From positions 52,505,109 to 52,569,108 of the forward strand of contig NC_065920.1 in the NCBI RefSeq assembly GCF_024586455.1: DNA of 64,000 nt. Direction: 5' to 3'. A program made the position numbers and the translations under genes. The notes beneath the pieces were generated by a model that saw only the letters and a list, made by a program, of their open reading frames with translations, did no database searches and was not told the origin of the DNA. This document shows positions 37,901 through 46,739 of this stretch, piece by piece (position 1 is the first letter of the stretch; each line of letters starts with the position of its first letter). Source of the DNA: Bactrocera neohumeralis. Taxonomy: Eukaryota > Arthropoda > Insecta > Diptera > Tephritidae.

Positions 37901-40900
37901 TTTAATAACGCTGCTCTGCCTAACGGTGGTAGCGCTAGAGACGTGTACCGCTGAACGCGTACGCTATGACAATTATCGGGTGTACAAAGTCCAGGCGACC
38001 GATCGCCAAGGCTTGGAAGTGCTCAAACAAATGGAGGACACAGACATGACTCTACGCTTCTTAGATGGCGTGCACAAAATCGAGCGCGCAATAAATGTGG
38101 TGGTACCGCCAAATAAGGTGGCCGATTTCCTTCCCATTTTGACCAACAACAAAATTACATATAGTCTATTGGAGGCGAATCTACAAAACGCCATAGACAA
38201 GGATTATGCGCAGCTTGCGAACCGCGCTACCACGGACCGTTGGACCGCATATCAAACTTTGAATAGCAATTATAATTGGCTGATAACTTTACCATCGTTA
38301 TACCCCGGTGTGGTGACACTGATTGAGGGTGGTAAATCGTATGAGAAACGTTCGATTTTGGGCGTAAAAATATCCTATCAGAATGCATTGAAGCAGAAAC
38401 CGGGTATTTTCTTGGAAGCCGGCATACATGCACGCGAATGGATTGCGCCTGCGACAGCAACATATATTATCAATGAACTTTTGACAAGCACTAATACGGA
38501 AATGCGTGAGTTGGCGGAGAGCTACGATTGGTATATCTTACCTCATGCCAATCCCGACGGTTATGAGTACACACATACCACCGATCGAATGTGGCGTAAA
38601 ACGCGTCAACCATACGGTACCTGCGTCGGTGCAGATCCCAATCGTAATTGGGATGCTTATTGGAATACTGTAGGCGCTAGCAGTAATCCCTGCAGTGAAA
38701 CATATGCCGGACGTGCAGCGAATTCCGAAATTGAAGTCAAATCGTTGTCCAACTATATTACTTCGTTAAAGGATAAAATCCAATTGTATATCTCTTTCCA
38801 CTCCTACTCGCAGTATTTGCTCTATCCGAATGGACATACCTCCGAACTGCCCGATAACGTTAAACACTACCAACAAGTTTATAATGCCACCGTAAAGGCG
38901 ATAAGTCAACGTTATGAAACTGTCTACACTGGCGGTAATATTTATGATGCCATCTACCCGGCAGCGGGTTCCAGTGTGGATTTTGCTTACACCAAATTGG
39001 GCATACGTATGGCTTTCTGCTTTGAATTGCGTCCGAATGGTAGCTTCAATGGCAATGGCATGGAATTGCCCGCCGAGCAAATAAAACCAACCGCTGAGGA
39101 GCTTGTCGACGGTTTGCTGGCTATGGTGGCGGAAGTCAAGTCTTTGGGCTATTTCGAACTAATTAATGGCGAAGAAGTTGAGTTTTTGTAAAGTGTAAAC
39201 TAAATAAGCGCTAATAAATGATAATGCTTGATAATAATGAACACTTTTGAGGCAAAGTTTTTAGTGAGTGGTTGAAGGTATAATTTTGGTAAGATTACGA
39301 TAAGATATGGATTATAAAAATGATCATAAATAATAATTATAATATGGTTCTTACGTTTTTATTAAGTGTTTATCTAAGGTTGTCCCCAAAGTGCTTAAAT
39401 TTTCAAGTGCATTTTTCTCTTATCGTAAATATTTAGGTTTGTATGTTCAGACCATCAAGTTAATTAGAACTCGACGAACTAAATTTGATTGGTCCTCCAT
39501 ACAATTTTTTCGGTAAAAATAGTAATGTGAAAGAGCTGGAAGTTTATTTTACAGAGCTGCTGGATGCATATAAAAATTGATTATTGAAATTATACTAAAA
39601 CAAGAAAAAACAGAGGCATTACTGTTAGCATAAAAGGTAATAAACAGATATTTAATCTGTCAGTCTGATTAAGAAGAAAAAAACGCATTAAGATTTTGGA
39701 CCGGAATATAGTTTAATTATAAAGGCGTACAATCTTGACTTGCCTTGTCATTCATCTTCTTCTTTACTGGCGTGAAAATCGCTTACGCGGTTATAGCCGA
39801 GTTAACAACAGCGCGCCAGTCGTTTCTTCTCTTCGCAAGGTGGCGCAAATTGGATATTCCAAGCGAAGCCAGGTCCTTCTCCAACTGGTCCGTCCAACGG
39901 AGTGGAGGTGTTTCTCTTCCTCTGCTTACCCCAGCGGGTACTGCGTCGAATATTTTCAGAGCTGAAGTGTTTTCGTCCATTCGCAAAGGGCCATAAATCT
40001 TTCGCAGAACTTTTCTCTCGAAAACTCGCAACGCCGACTCATCAGTTGTTGTCATCGTCCATGCCTCTGCACCATATAGCAGGACGGGAATAATGAATGA
40101 TTTATAGAGTTTTGATTTTGTTCGTCGAGAGAGGACTTTACTTCTCAATTGCCTACTTAGTCCGAAGTAGCACCTGTTGGCAAGAGATTTACTGCGTTGG
40201 ATTACGAGGCTGACGTTGTTGTCTAGGTCTAAAGGCACACTGATAAGGTCCAATCAATTTGTTGACGGTGAGCTTTAATCTTTCACACAATACACTCGAT
40301 AGAACCTTATACGCGATGTTGAGGAGGCTTATCCCACGGTAGTTGGCGCAGATTGTAGGGTCTCCCTTTTTGTGGATTGGGCAGAGCACACTTAGATTCC
40401 AATCGTTGGACATGCTTTCATCCGACCATATTTTGCAAAGAAGCTGTTGCATGCCACTTATCAGTTCTTCGCCGCCGTGTTTGAATAGCTCGGCCGGCAA
40501 TCCATCGGCCCCGCCGCTTTGTTGTTCTTCAGACGGGTGATAGCTATTCGAACTTCTTCATGGTCGGGCAATGGCACGCCTGCTCCATCGTCATCGGTAT
40601 CTATCTCATCCCGCACGTATTGTGATCGATTTTAACGTTGCGAGGTAGGCGATCTGTTTTCTCTCCGCTGCGGCACGGCACTCCTCGTCGTACCAGCTGT
40701 ACTTTTGCATTTTCCAAAAACCAATGCTTTCGGTTCCAGCTTTACGTAAAGAGTTTAAAATGCCGTCCCACAGTTCCCTTATACCAAGCTGTTGACGAGT
40801 GCTCTCAGAAAGTAGGAGGGCAAGTCGAGTAGAAAATGGATGTAAGGACCTGGGAGCGCAATCAAAACATGATCGGTCTGGTTGGTGGCTTTCCGATCCG

Positions 40901-43900
40901 GAGACACCCAGGTAGCTTGATGTATTTTCTTGTGCTGGAATCTAGTACTACAAATAATTATATAAATATATCAGCCTCAACCCATTTGGGGATGTTTCCT
41001 CGTGGAGGCTGAATTTACCGACCGTTGTGCCAAAGATACCTTCTTTGCCCACCCTGGCGTTAAAGTCGCCAAGCACGATTTTGACATCGTGGTGGGGGCA
41101 GCTCTCATAGGTGTGCTCATAGAAGGCATCTTTGGTTACGTCGTCCTTCTCTTCCATCGGGGCGTGGGCGCAAATCAGCGATATGTTGAAGAACCTCGCT
41201 TTGATGCGGATTGTGGCTAGACGTTCATTCACCGGAGTGAATGATAGTACTCGGCGACGGAGTCTCTCCCACCATGAATCCCACACCAAACTTGCGCTCC
41301 TTTATATGGCCACTGTAGTAAATTCCACAAGGACCTACTCGTCTCCGTCCTTGTCCCGTCCATCGCATTTCTTGGACGGCTGTGATGTCAGCCTTTATTT
41401 CACGAGGACATCAACCAGCTGAGCAGCGACACCTTCCCAATTAAGGTACCGGACATTCAAGGTGCATTCCCTCAATTCGTAGCCCTTATTTCGTTTGCCA
41501 TGATCGTCATCAAAAGGGGGGTCTCTCATCCGAGGCTAATTGGGGGATGTTTCGCCTTCTCACTTTAGCTCGCCTTCAAACGGATGTTCTTAGGCTACCC
41601 AGAGGATACTTGGTCAAAGACCGGAAGTAGTGAGCTACTTGAGCCATGTGTAAAAGAATCGTTTCTGGCCACTCCCAAGTGAATGGCGATGAGAGAACTT
41701 TCCTCATTTGCGTGAACTTCTACACATGACTCTATCCTCCATTGTCGGCGCGGTTGGCTAGAATAATTTCCAGCCGAGAGACCAAATTATCGAACTGTTT
41801 TTGCAGTAATTTGGACCATATGTCACCTATAAAGCGTCAATCATATCGACCTGAGTTAGACACACACATAACCCTACAAAAATTAGTCCAGCGATGTAAC
41901 ATCGCACGCGCTTGTAGGCTACCCCGCCGTCCCACGACGCAAAGATAATGCGCTTATCAAAAGTTTCCTTCAATGAATTGATGGTTTCGTTGGCTGTATG
42001 GCTTGTAGTGCCATCTTGTTGAAAAGAAAGATCGTTCACATCAACATCCAATTAAGGCACGAAAAATCAATTAATCATGGTTCTATAGCTTCCCCCATTA
42101 ACTGTATCATTATGTCCGGCTTCATTTTTGAAGTAAATGTGAAGAAAATGTGTCCATGAAGCACACCAAACAGTGACTATTTGAGGATTTAACGGCGTGT
42201 CAACAATGTTTTTTGGATAATCATCACTCCAAATGCGACGCGTCAATTTTGCTTATCAACAATTACAACAGTTAAAAAGTACTCTAGCACTTGAACTCTA
42301 ACGAAAATGTAATCCAATTTTTTATACCAAGGGAGTCCATACTATCACGAACACAAGTATTTGAGTTCCACAAAGCAACCAGTGAGGGTTGTGAAGTCAT
42401 TAATATCATCAGCTTGGCATTAAATATAATATATAGCAGAGGATCTCATATGGATATTGGTTAATATGTTAATATTAGTGTCAATGTTGAGCTCCGACCA
42501 AAGTACGTTTTTTGTAAAAAACCCTATATTCATCAAATGCATCATTAATGGTGACGAGGCACGGACTTATGGATGTGACTTCGACACTTCCCAACAATCC
42601 GGTGAATGATGCTCCAAAAATGAATTAAACCCGAAAAAAAACAAAATTTCGCTGAAGGCAATGAAGGTGAATGAAGATTATTCCAGCTCAGGCTTATAGG
42701 AAGAGTATAGAAAATTGGTTGAAGCGTTGGTAAGCTTTGTATTGTAGCGTCTTTTGAAGTTGGTAATAAATATTTATAGTAGTTAAAGCGGTTTAGTTAT
42801 CTATGTATGTATGTATAGATTAGTATAAATATGACCTATTTAAAATGTAATTGAAAAAGTATGGCAAGTAAACATTTGTTTAAAAGCTATTTGATAACCA
42901 CATAAAAACGGTTATATGTCGGTTTGTGTATGTCTGAGGTGCAACATACGTGTATGCAGTTATGTTGTACTTACACCTGTTCCGCAAAGCGCATCATTTT
43001 ACGTCGACTTATCTTATTTGCACCGCAAATTGCGACAGCCGGGAATGGACTATTGGCAACATGCACTAGTTTAGTGGATAGGCGGACCTCGGTTGGTTGA
43101 TCTAAAAATTCCTTAATTAAATTTATAATTATCACATGAGTGACGATAATAAGGCTAGATAAGAAGATAAACCAAAGGTGTCTAAAAGAAGATGGAAGAA
43201 ATTGAAACAATAAATCATGTTATTGATTTGAAGTAAAAATGTTTATACATGTATTACATATGGGGTATTCCATTCCAAATCGACCACTTTTGAACCCGAC
43301 CCCTTTAGATTTTGCTGAAACTTATCCATCCTTTTCTACCCTTTGAAAAACATTTTTGAGAATTTTTTCAAATTTTTTTGCCCAACTTCAAAAAAGTTAT
43401 GAATTTAAAAAAAAAAATGGCTATTTTATTTTCAAATAGCCATAATTTTTGTAGAAATTGACTTTTGGGGACCTTTTTTTTAAATTTTTGGTTTTGAATG
43501 AACTTTTCGAAAAAATACACGAAAAAAATTTAATACGATCAATTATATAAAATAATCGGTTTTTTTTAAGTAAAATCGTCATTTTTTTTTGGAAGTTCGC
43601 CATTTTTTTTTCCTCAAAAAAAACTTTAATTAATTTGACAACTATACCTGCTAATCCCGGAGTGGGCCGATTTTTTTTATATTTTTTTTATTTATTTAAA
43701 AAAAAATTGTCAAATTTTCAAAAATGAAAAATTTTTTTCCGTAAACTTTATTTCTATCATAAAGAAAATATGATTTTACGATTTTATGATATATTTTTTT
43801 ATTTTTAAAAATTTGACAATTTTTTTTTAAATAAATAAAAAAAATAAAAAAAAATCGGCCCACTCCTGGATTAGCAGGTATAGTTTTCAAATTAATTAAA

Positions 43901-44430
43901 GTTTTTTTTGAGGAAAAAAAATGGCGAACTTCCAAAAAAAATGACGATTTTACTTATTTTTTTCGTGTATTTTTTCGAAAAATTCAATTTTAATAAATAT
44001 AAAATTAAAAAAAAGTCCCCAAAAGTCAATTTCTACAAAAGTTATGGCTATTTGAAAATAAAAAGCCATTTTTTTGAAAAATTCATAACTTTTTTGAAGT
44101 TGGACAAAAAATTTTGAAAAAATTCTCAAAAATGTTTTTCAAAGGGTAGAAAAGGATGGATAAGTTTCAGCAAAATCTAAAGGGGTCGGGTTCAAAAGTG
44201 GTCAATTTGGAATGGAATACCCAATATACATATGTATATTAATATTATTACAAATATTGTGTAAAATTTTTCTTAAGATAATATTATTAAAAAAAAAAAA
44301 CAACTTACTTGGCATAGCGTATCGCTGATGTGGATAGGAATATTTTCATGCCATGTATGCCACTTTCCTGCAAAAATTCACGCACAAGTTTACCATATAC
44401 TACTTTTAAAGAAACTAAAGTTTTATTCAT
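25971..44430 (-). CDS. pickpocket-type DEG/ENaC sodium channel, left copy
   Basis: Plasma-membrane amiloride-sensitive-type cation channel subunit, trimeric in this family. Eight minus-strand exons: 44430-44309, 43181-42975, 29667-29317, 29263-29116, 29060-28867, 26806-26496, 26430-26323, 26248-25971. Phases agree at every junction and the sum is 1719 bases, 572 residues. Motifs in order: the cytoplasmic His-Gly site (SGIHGMK), TM1 at about 42-62 (HLWFIFLSSLIIVTHVIIIN), NSPFPAVAICGANKIS, a Cys-rich extracellular loop (DECLLICRM, YCGCVSPF, CMPTCEGVDY), and TM2 FGGILSLFYGFSILS with the GFS selectivity filter. The donor GT|GTAAGT at 42975 is the one that keeps frame. Intron 2 is 13.3 kb and contains two carboxypeptidase genes on the other strand; intron 1 is a palindrome; intron 5 (26807-28866) holds a non-LTR insertion. 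The long join is inferred from phase and domain continuity. Confidence 0.8.
27120..28450 (-). mobile_element. RTE-like non-LTR retrotransposon in a channel-gene intron
   Basis: Minus-strand frames encode the RT palm: LIGPYQCGFRPGKSTTDQIF, THHLFVDF, then VLAYADDIDIN with the YADD site, HVTLDSRNCEAVDNLFYL, LEIQRRITSANKWYSGL, KTKLYKSLITPVLLYGAQAW and a terminal KIYGPLRF. The 3' end has the common TTTGGCGCCAATTCGAG. Internal deletions and frameshifts. A duplicated 24-base phrase at 27245-27290 (AGTGGAGTTCTTTCTCTTCC twice) is local. Confidence 0.85.
29740..30142. other. intronic spacer with small transposon scraps
   Basis: 29830-29865 reads TCATGACAACGCTTGGCTTC, similar to the mariner HHDN block at 19780. 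It is followed by TAGATAGGTAGAGTGGCTGT, a phrase I know as dispersed in tephritid DNA. No gene. Confidence 0.4.
30145..31456 (+). mobile_element. mariner element, full length (1312 bp) but transposase broken
   Basis: Terminal inverted repeats begin CATTGTGACAAAAAA and share CCGGAA.TTGTAA about 30 bases in. Both ends are flanked by TA (30143-30144 and 31457-31458), the mariner target duplication. The transposase frame starts near 30349 and includes LKKSYRDSVLSKTQACWWYK (helix-turn-helix), SGRPSTSSTDENIKKVK, ITADETWVYEF (first Asp), HDDNAPSHRATIV (second Asp) and YSPDLAPCDFFLFPKLK (third Asp of DD34D). Stops at about 30646 and 30735 and frameshifts inactivate it. Confidence 0.88.
31560..31920. 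other. intronic spacer, no gene seen
   Basis: AT-rich, with a T-tract at 31588-31606. Nothing recognisable. Confidence 0.4.
31925..32240 (-). mobile_element. truncated mariner (N-terminal transposase part)
   Basis: Minus-strand frame gives RWFQRFRSGVEVVEDAPRSG, then RPVVENCDKIAELVERDRHS and SSRSIGQELRMSHQ, the helix-turn-helix part of a mariner transposase. It then runs into TTTTGACAACCC, a mariner-like terminal repeat, so the catalytic domain is deleted internally. Distinct lineage from the element at 30145. Confidence 0.75.
32708..32714 (+). promoter_or_regulatory. TATA box of carboxypeptidase 1
   Basis: TATAAAA 56 bases before the ATG. An Inr-like TTCATTT has its A at 32741, 33 bases downstream, a normal TATA-Inr spacing. 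This predicts a 23-base 5' UTR, typical of highly expressed gut enzymes. Confidence 0.65.
32764..34062 (+). CDS. zinc carboxypeptidase A-like, secreted digestive protease 1
   Basis: M14A metallocarboxypeptidase proenzyme that removes C-terminal residues from peptides, most likely in the gut lumen. Single exon, 432 residues. A signal peptide of about 22 residues ends at ATA|ERVRY; the propeptide runs to about 115; the catalytic domain follows. Zinc ligands are His190 and Glu193 (MHAREW) and His314 (SFHSYS). Substrate-carboxylate residues Arg246, Asn261 and Arg262 (DPNRNWD) and Tyr366 are present, as is catalytic Glu389 (CFELRP). Cys255 and Cys278 match the conserved disulphide. The specificity-pocket residue is Leu373 (ASLDW), predicting A-type preference for hydrophobic C-termini. 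It lies inside the 13.3 kb intron of a channel gene on the opposite strand and has its own TATA box and poly(A) signal. Paralogue of the gene at 37884. Confidence 0.96.
   Translation: MWQQLGLIVLLGLAAVDNFATAERVRYDNYHVYQLQPKTTAQLDVVKELDGTSDALLFLDAVHYVNNKINVLVAPKRVADLLAVLQRAEVPHQLVEENAQKSLDLEEELVADPNRRDGDYTWREYHELDDTYAWLRTLTEKYPEQVSLFVAGKSYEGREILGVKISYSSSRADEAARATKPGIFIEGGMHAREWISPATTTYIINQLLTSTNADVRKVAESYVWYLVPHSNPDGYVYTHTTNRLWRKTRTPYNNCYGADPNRNWDFHWNEVGSSNNPCSDTYAGPKAFSEIETRTLADYISTLKGQLFLYLSFHSYSQLLLFPYGHTGELPPNYKDLKRVFDVAVSAVSKRYGTRYTGGNVYDAIYPAAGASLDWAYGKMKVPYSYCFELRPSGNALWSGFRLPAAQIIPTGEEIMDSMLAMINEIGTSSKM
34124..34129 (+). terminator. poly(A) signal of carboxypeptidase 1
   Basis: AATAAA 62 bases past the TAG stop, followed by an A-rich run. 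Confidence 0.6.
34330..35300 (+). mobile_element. mariner remnant (WVPHELxxKNLMDR type)
   Basis: Frames broken by small indels encode VAQQWFARFLSGNFDVKDAT, SGRPIVEKVDEIMEKIDQD, LDVWVPHELFVKNLMDLINI, CDSLLKRNEIEPFLNG, a GDEK-like first Asp block, HQNNARPHKSLMTRKKLGEL, SWEVLMHPPYSPDLAPL and AEKWQRVVEENL. The order and motifs are those of a mariner of the Hsmar1/cecropia-like group. It lies between the two carboxypeptidase genes. The third-Asp region is damaged and the ends are unclear. Confidence 0.8.
35300..36400 (-). mobile_element. Helitron helicase (PIF1-like) remnant
   Basis: Minus strand reads LSSVLKTQGCAVDHAVIYLG-like text followed by SRLFAAGLMYVAL and SLDGIRIKELYCSKLTDKTP, the last helicase motifs of Helitron Rep/Hel proteins (the KTQG and YVALSR region). 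Upstream, degraded frames continue to about 36400. No terminal hairpin or CTRR end could be placed, so boundaries are approximate. Confidence 0.6.
36490..37220 (+). mobile_element. DUF4817-type transposase remnant, second copy
   Basis: Encodes GLSSVETVRAALDRFRYCLK, then KAYKIQLVQERKSLDLPERH, RFALWALGKFQEDPAFSS and QILFSDEVHF with the first catalytic Asp, an in-frame stop, NGSVNKQNCHI, EEQPEEMQE, a damaged WFQQDSA block and LDYFLW-deleted tail ending VDHLRRTCGQDLKEIIFK. Same family as 17550-18080, better preserved at the N-terminal side. Confidence 0.8.
37221..37817. other. spacer upstream of carboxypeptidase 2
   Basis: AT-rich DNA with no recognisable element. The in-frame upstream ATG at 37746 belongs here and is upstream of the TATA box, so it is unlikely to be translated. 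Confidence 0.5.
37818..37824 (+). promoter_or_regulatory. TATA box of carboxypeptidase 2
   Basis: TATAAAT 66 bases before the ATG at 37884. A start site about 30 bases downstream would give a 5' UTR of about 35 bases. Confidence 0.6.
37884..39191 (+). CDS. zinc carboxypeptidase A-like, secreted digestive protease 2
   Basis: M14A metallocarboxypeptidase, paralogue of the gene at 32764. Single exon, 435 residues from ATG 37884; the frame is open 46 codons further up, but that part lies across and upstream of the TATA box and the signal peptide MSAKFGLITLLCLTVVALET begins at 37884. Zinc ligands are His182 and Glu185 (IHAREW) and His306 (SFHSYS). DPNRNWD, Tyr358 and catalytic Glu381 (CFELRP) are intact. 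The specificity residue is Val365 (SSVDF), again A-type; the usual DW is DF here. The C-terminus is extended by about a dozen acidic/aromatic residues (GYFELINGEEVEFL) relative to its neighbour. An AATAAA lies at 39213-39218. Like its paralogue it sits inside the long channel-gene intron on the other strand. Confidence 0.96.
   Translation: MSAKFGLITLLCLTVVALETCTAERVRYDNYRVYKVQATDRQGLEVLKQMEDTDMTLRFLDGVHKIERAINVVVPPNKVADFLPILTNNKITYSLLEANLQNAIDKDYAQLANRATTDRWTAYQTLNSNYNWLITLPSLYPGVVTLIEGGKSYEKRSILGVKISYQNALKQKPGIFLEAGIHAREWIAPATATYIINELLTSTNTEMRELAESYDWYILPHANPDGYEYTHTTDRMWRKTRQPYGTCVGADPNRNWDAYWNTVGASSNPCSETYAGRAANSEIEVKSLSNYITSLKDKIQLYISFHSYSQYLLYPNGHTSELPDNVKHYQQVYNATVKAISQRYETVYTGGNIYDAIYPAAGSSVDFAYTKLGIRMAFCFELRPNGSFNGNGMELPAEQIKPTAEELVDGLLAMVAEVKSLGYFELINGEEVEFL
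39213..39218 (+). terminator. poly(A) signal of carboxypeptidase 2
   Basis: AATAAA 22 bases after the TAA stop. Confidence 0.6.
39740..41540 (-). mobile_element. RTE-like non-LTR retrotransposon with endonuclease and RT regions
   Basis: The best-preserved copy of the family. From its 5' side: endonuclease text ARFFNISLICAHAPMEEKDD, VKIVLGDFNARVGKE, SPNGLRLI; then GGADGLPAELFKHGGEELI, HKKGDPTICANYRGISLLNI, LSSVLCERLKLTVNKLIGPY (RT fingers); a deletion removing the YADD part; LEIQRRKSLANRCYFGLSRQ-like text, LYKSFIIPVLLYGAEAWTMT, KIYGPLRMDENTSALKIFDA; and the common 3' terminus. About 1.8 kb, deleted and frame-shifted. Confidence 0.85.
41780..42260 (-). mobile_element. DUF4817-like transposase fragment
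   Basis: Minus frame gives VNDLSFQQDGTTSHTANETI, NSLKETFDKRIIFASWDGGV, the second-Asp block seen in the plus-strand DUF4817 copies, with FWSNDYPKNIV-like text on its 5' side. Short, decayed. Confidence 0.55.
42261..42970. other. intronic spacer, no gene seen
   Basis: AT-rich DNA with one ATGTATGTATG microsatellite near 42805. No motif recognised. Confidence 0.4.
43263..44222. repeat. near-perfect inverted repeat of about 960 bp filling a channel-gene intron
   Basis: The left arm starts GGGTATTCCATTCCAAATCG and the right arm ends with its reverse complement (CAATTTGGAATGGAATACCC). Arms of about 465 bp pair almost throughout: CCCTTTAGATTTTGCTGAAA against TTTCAGCAAAATCTAAAGGG, GAAATTGACTTTTGGGGACC against GTCCCCAAAAGTCAATTTC, ACTATACCTGCTAATCC against GGATTAGCAGGTATAGT. 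The loop is about 43728-43801. Intron 43182-44308 is 1127 bases, so the palindrome is about 85% of it. The long-arm structure suits a foldback-type or MITE element; no clear target duplication could be read. Confidence 0.9.
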
Positions 44431-44539
44431 TATTGTGCCCAATGTTGGATGACACCAAGCAAAGTTTTGGAAATAAGACTGCGATTTTTTAACTCCGTCA
44501 TGTCTAGTTATAGCTGAATTTAGATAAATAGGTTAGTGT

Positions 44540-44789
44540 GTTTTGAAGAAAAATGTAGCATTAAGCACAAATTCATACCTATAATTGTGTGTTATTAGTG
44601 TTTGGATGTTATGATAATTATGTGTGTAACAAAATGATTGACAAATTGCTGCCTTTTAGTCAGACAATTTAAGGGAAATAATATAGTAAGTACTTTTTAA
44701 TAGTACACACATAAACATTTATATAATTGATTTGGGAAAATTACATAGATATACCATCTGATCAAATTAGAATCCGCTTGTCATATATA
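44540..44789. other. flank upstream of the left channel gene
   Basis: AT-rich sequence just upstream of the minus-strand start at 44430; promoter elements are not evident. Confidence 0.35.
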
Positions 44790-45560
44790 TTTATTATCGC
44801 TTTCCATGTATGATCTTCGGGCAACACAAGCATGCCTACGATTAATAGAATTTTCTGTTTTTGCTTCCTATAAACCTCCATTGGTATGGCTTGAGTACGA
44901 TTAGAGTATTTTGATTTTTTCGGTTTCAGCTCAGTTGTGGAGCGCCATTTGCTAGATTGTTGGATCGTTTCGTAAGCACTTATGTTTCGTCACCAGTAGT
45001 GATACGTTCGATGAATGTTGGACCCTCAGCTCATCTATAAATCAATTTGGCCTACTAACAATAAAGATACAATTGTCTAAGAAACGGAAGCTCCAGTATT
45101 ACCTAGAAGGGTAAGGAGTAAGTGTCTTGCAATTATATTAGCTGGTAATCGAACAGCTTAAGTTCCAGCGTAAAGCATCTTTTTTACAATCTCTACTCAC
45201 CATCGTTTTTGCAAAAGATTCAGAGATTTTGATACGAGTATAACGTTAACACGCTTCACAACCAAAACTGTAACCAAAATGTGCAGAGCTGATCGAAAAG
45301 AAATATTGAGATACTCTGCTAACTTTTTCGATGTTATCGCCATTAACCGAGGTGTATGAGCGATTCGCATGAGACAAGTTTTCGATGACTTCACGACTTT
45401 CACTGACTGCTTAGTACCACTCAAATACTTGTGTTTCTGTTAAAGTAGATTTCCCAAAATACTTTCGTAACTTTTCAATTGTGATTCGATTGAAAATACA
45501 AAATTCGTTCCTTCTTTCTTTCAGTTTGTTTCATGGTAAAACATTGTCAGGCAAACTATT
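44790..45560 (-). mobile_element. mariner remnant, N-terminal transposase half
   Basis: Minus strand gives EFCIFNRITIEKLRKYFGKS, LTETQVFEWY, SESREVIENLSHANRSYTSV, DNIEKVSRVSQYFFSISSAH and, after a frameshift and gap, FIERITTGDET. This is the helix-turn-helix region and first-Asp block of a mariner transposase, a lineage different from its neighbours. Confidence 0.65.
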
Positions 45561-46014
45561 CGCGTTGTAAACAAACTATATAAGGCTAAGTTTGGAATAT
45601 ATTTGGACATGTCGAGAAAACTTTGGAGGGTAGAAGTAAAAAGGAAATTTGTGTGAAATTCGATCTTGATCATACTGCTGTTCCGCGCATCTACAGTTTT
45701 TTGAGTATATAAATTCGTTTTTTTTGTTTCTGATCATTCCCTACAAAATTTTCTAGACATTTTCAAATGTTCTCAAAACTGCGGTGGTGTATTAAATATG
45801 GGGGGGGCATACTACAGCATTCAATCTTAATAATTTGTGCCTACTGCCTTGTATCTTAATCATGTTGTAAGATGAAATGAGATTCAAATTATCCACTGAA
45901 GGTTTCTATTTTTTTTCCACGGAGTCGGGAACTTCTAATGATCCAACTTACTCAAATAAAACTCAATCTTTCAATATCAAAGGCCACGCTTCACAGTTGC
46001 TTTGTGACGGTTCG

Positions 46015-46729
46015 GTTCAAACGTAGGCAAAGTAAACAGGACTTTTTGAATCTAGCGCCCCCTGGTGGCGCCGTCTTTATGTTGACTGGTGCGTTAGAAT
46101 CTGTTATCTTTATCGGTTGTCCTGTGAGAATTTCATGACATTTCATAGATTGGAAGTGAAGTTATTGCGTTTTAAGTGTCAGTATGTTTGTGTTATTGGT
46201 GCGAAAATGAGCTTCGAACAAAGAGCCAACATTAAATTTTGTTTTAGAATTGGTAAAACTTTTACCGAAACGTTTCAATCGATGAAGCAAGTTTGTTTTT
46301 TAAAGTGGTCATGAGGACATAAATGACGTTCAACACGTAGGGCCAATCAAAATCCGTGATCACCGGAAATGCCATCGAAACTGTGCGTGAATTCATCAAA
46401 AATCAGTCGAAATCATCATTGAAATTCATGGAAATGGAATTGAATCACCTGATATGGCACCGTGCAACTTCTTCCTTTTCGGAAAAATGCATTTGCCCAT
46501 GAAAGGAAAGCGTTATGCAGACGTAGAGGTCATTCAAAAGGCTTGCACCGGCATACTGGCGGCCATACCGGCCAACGAGCTAAAACACTCGTTCGACATG
46601 CTTTTGGACCATGCAAAAAGCTGTATTGAAGCAGAAGGAGACTATTTTGAATAAAATAAATTGATTTTGCCGAAAAACCATTTGTTCTGTTATTTTTTTT
46701 TAAGTCCTGTTTACTTGGAATTCACCTTG
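46015..46729 (+). mobile_element. mariner, internally deleted copy (AAGTAAACAGGACTT family, copy 1)
   Basis: Begins near GGCAAAGTAAACAGGACTTT and ends AAGTCCTGTTTACTTGGAAT...CACCTTG. Encodes KMSFEQRANIKFCFRIGKTF at the start and PDMAPCNFFLFGKMHLPMKG...LLDHAKSCIEAEGDYFE at the end, but the middle including the second Asp is gone. It shares a specific lesion (GTTTGTTTTTTAAAGTGGTC then GAGGACATAAATGACGTTC) with the copy at 54101, so both descend from one damaged parent. Confidence 0.85.
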
Positions 46730-46739
46730 TATTCCTCCA

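Noticed and set aside
43421..44117. Small Lys/Phe-rich frames
   Set aside because: They lie in the arms of the palindrome and are mirrored A/T-rich runs.
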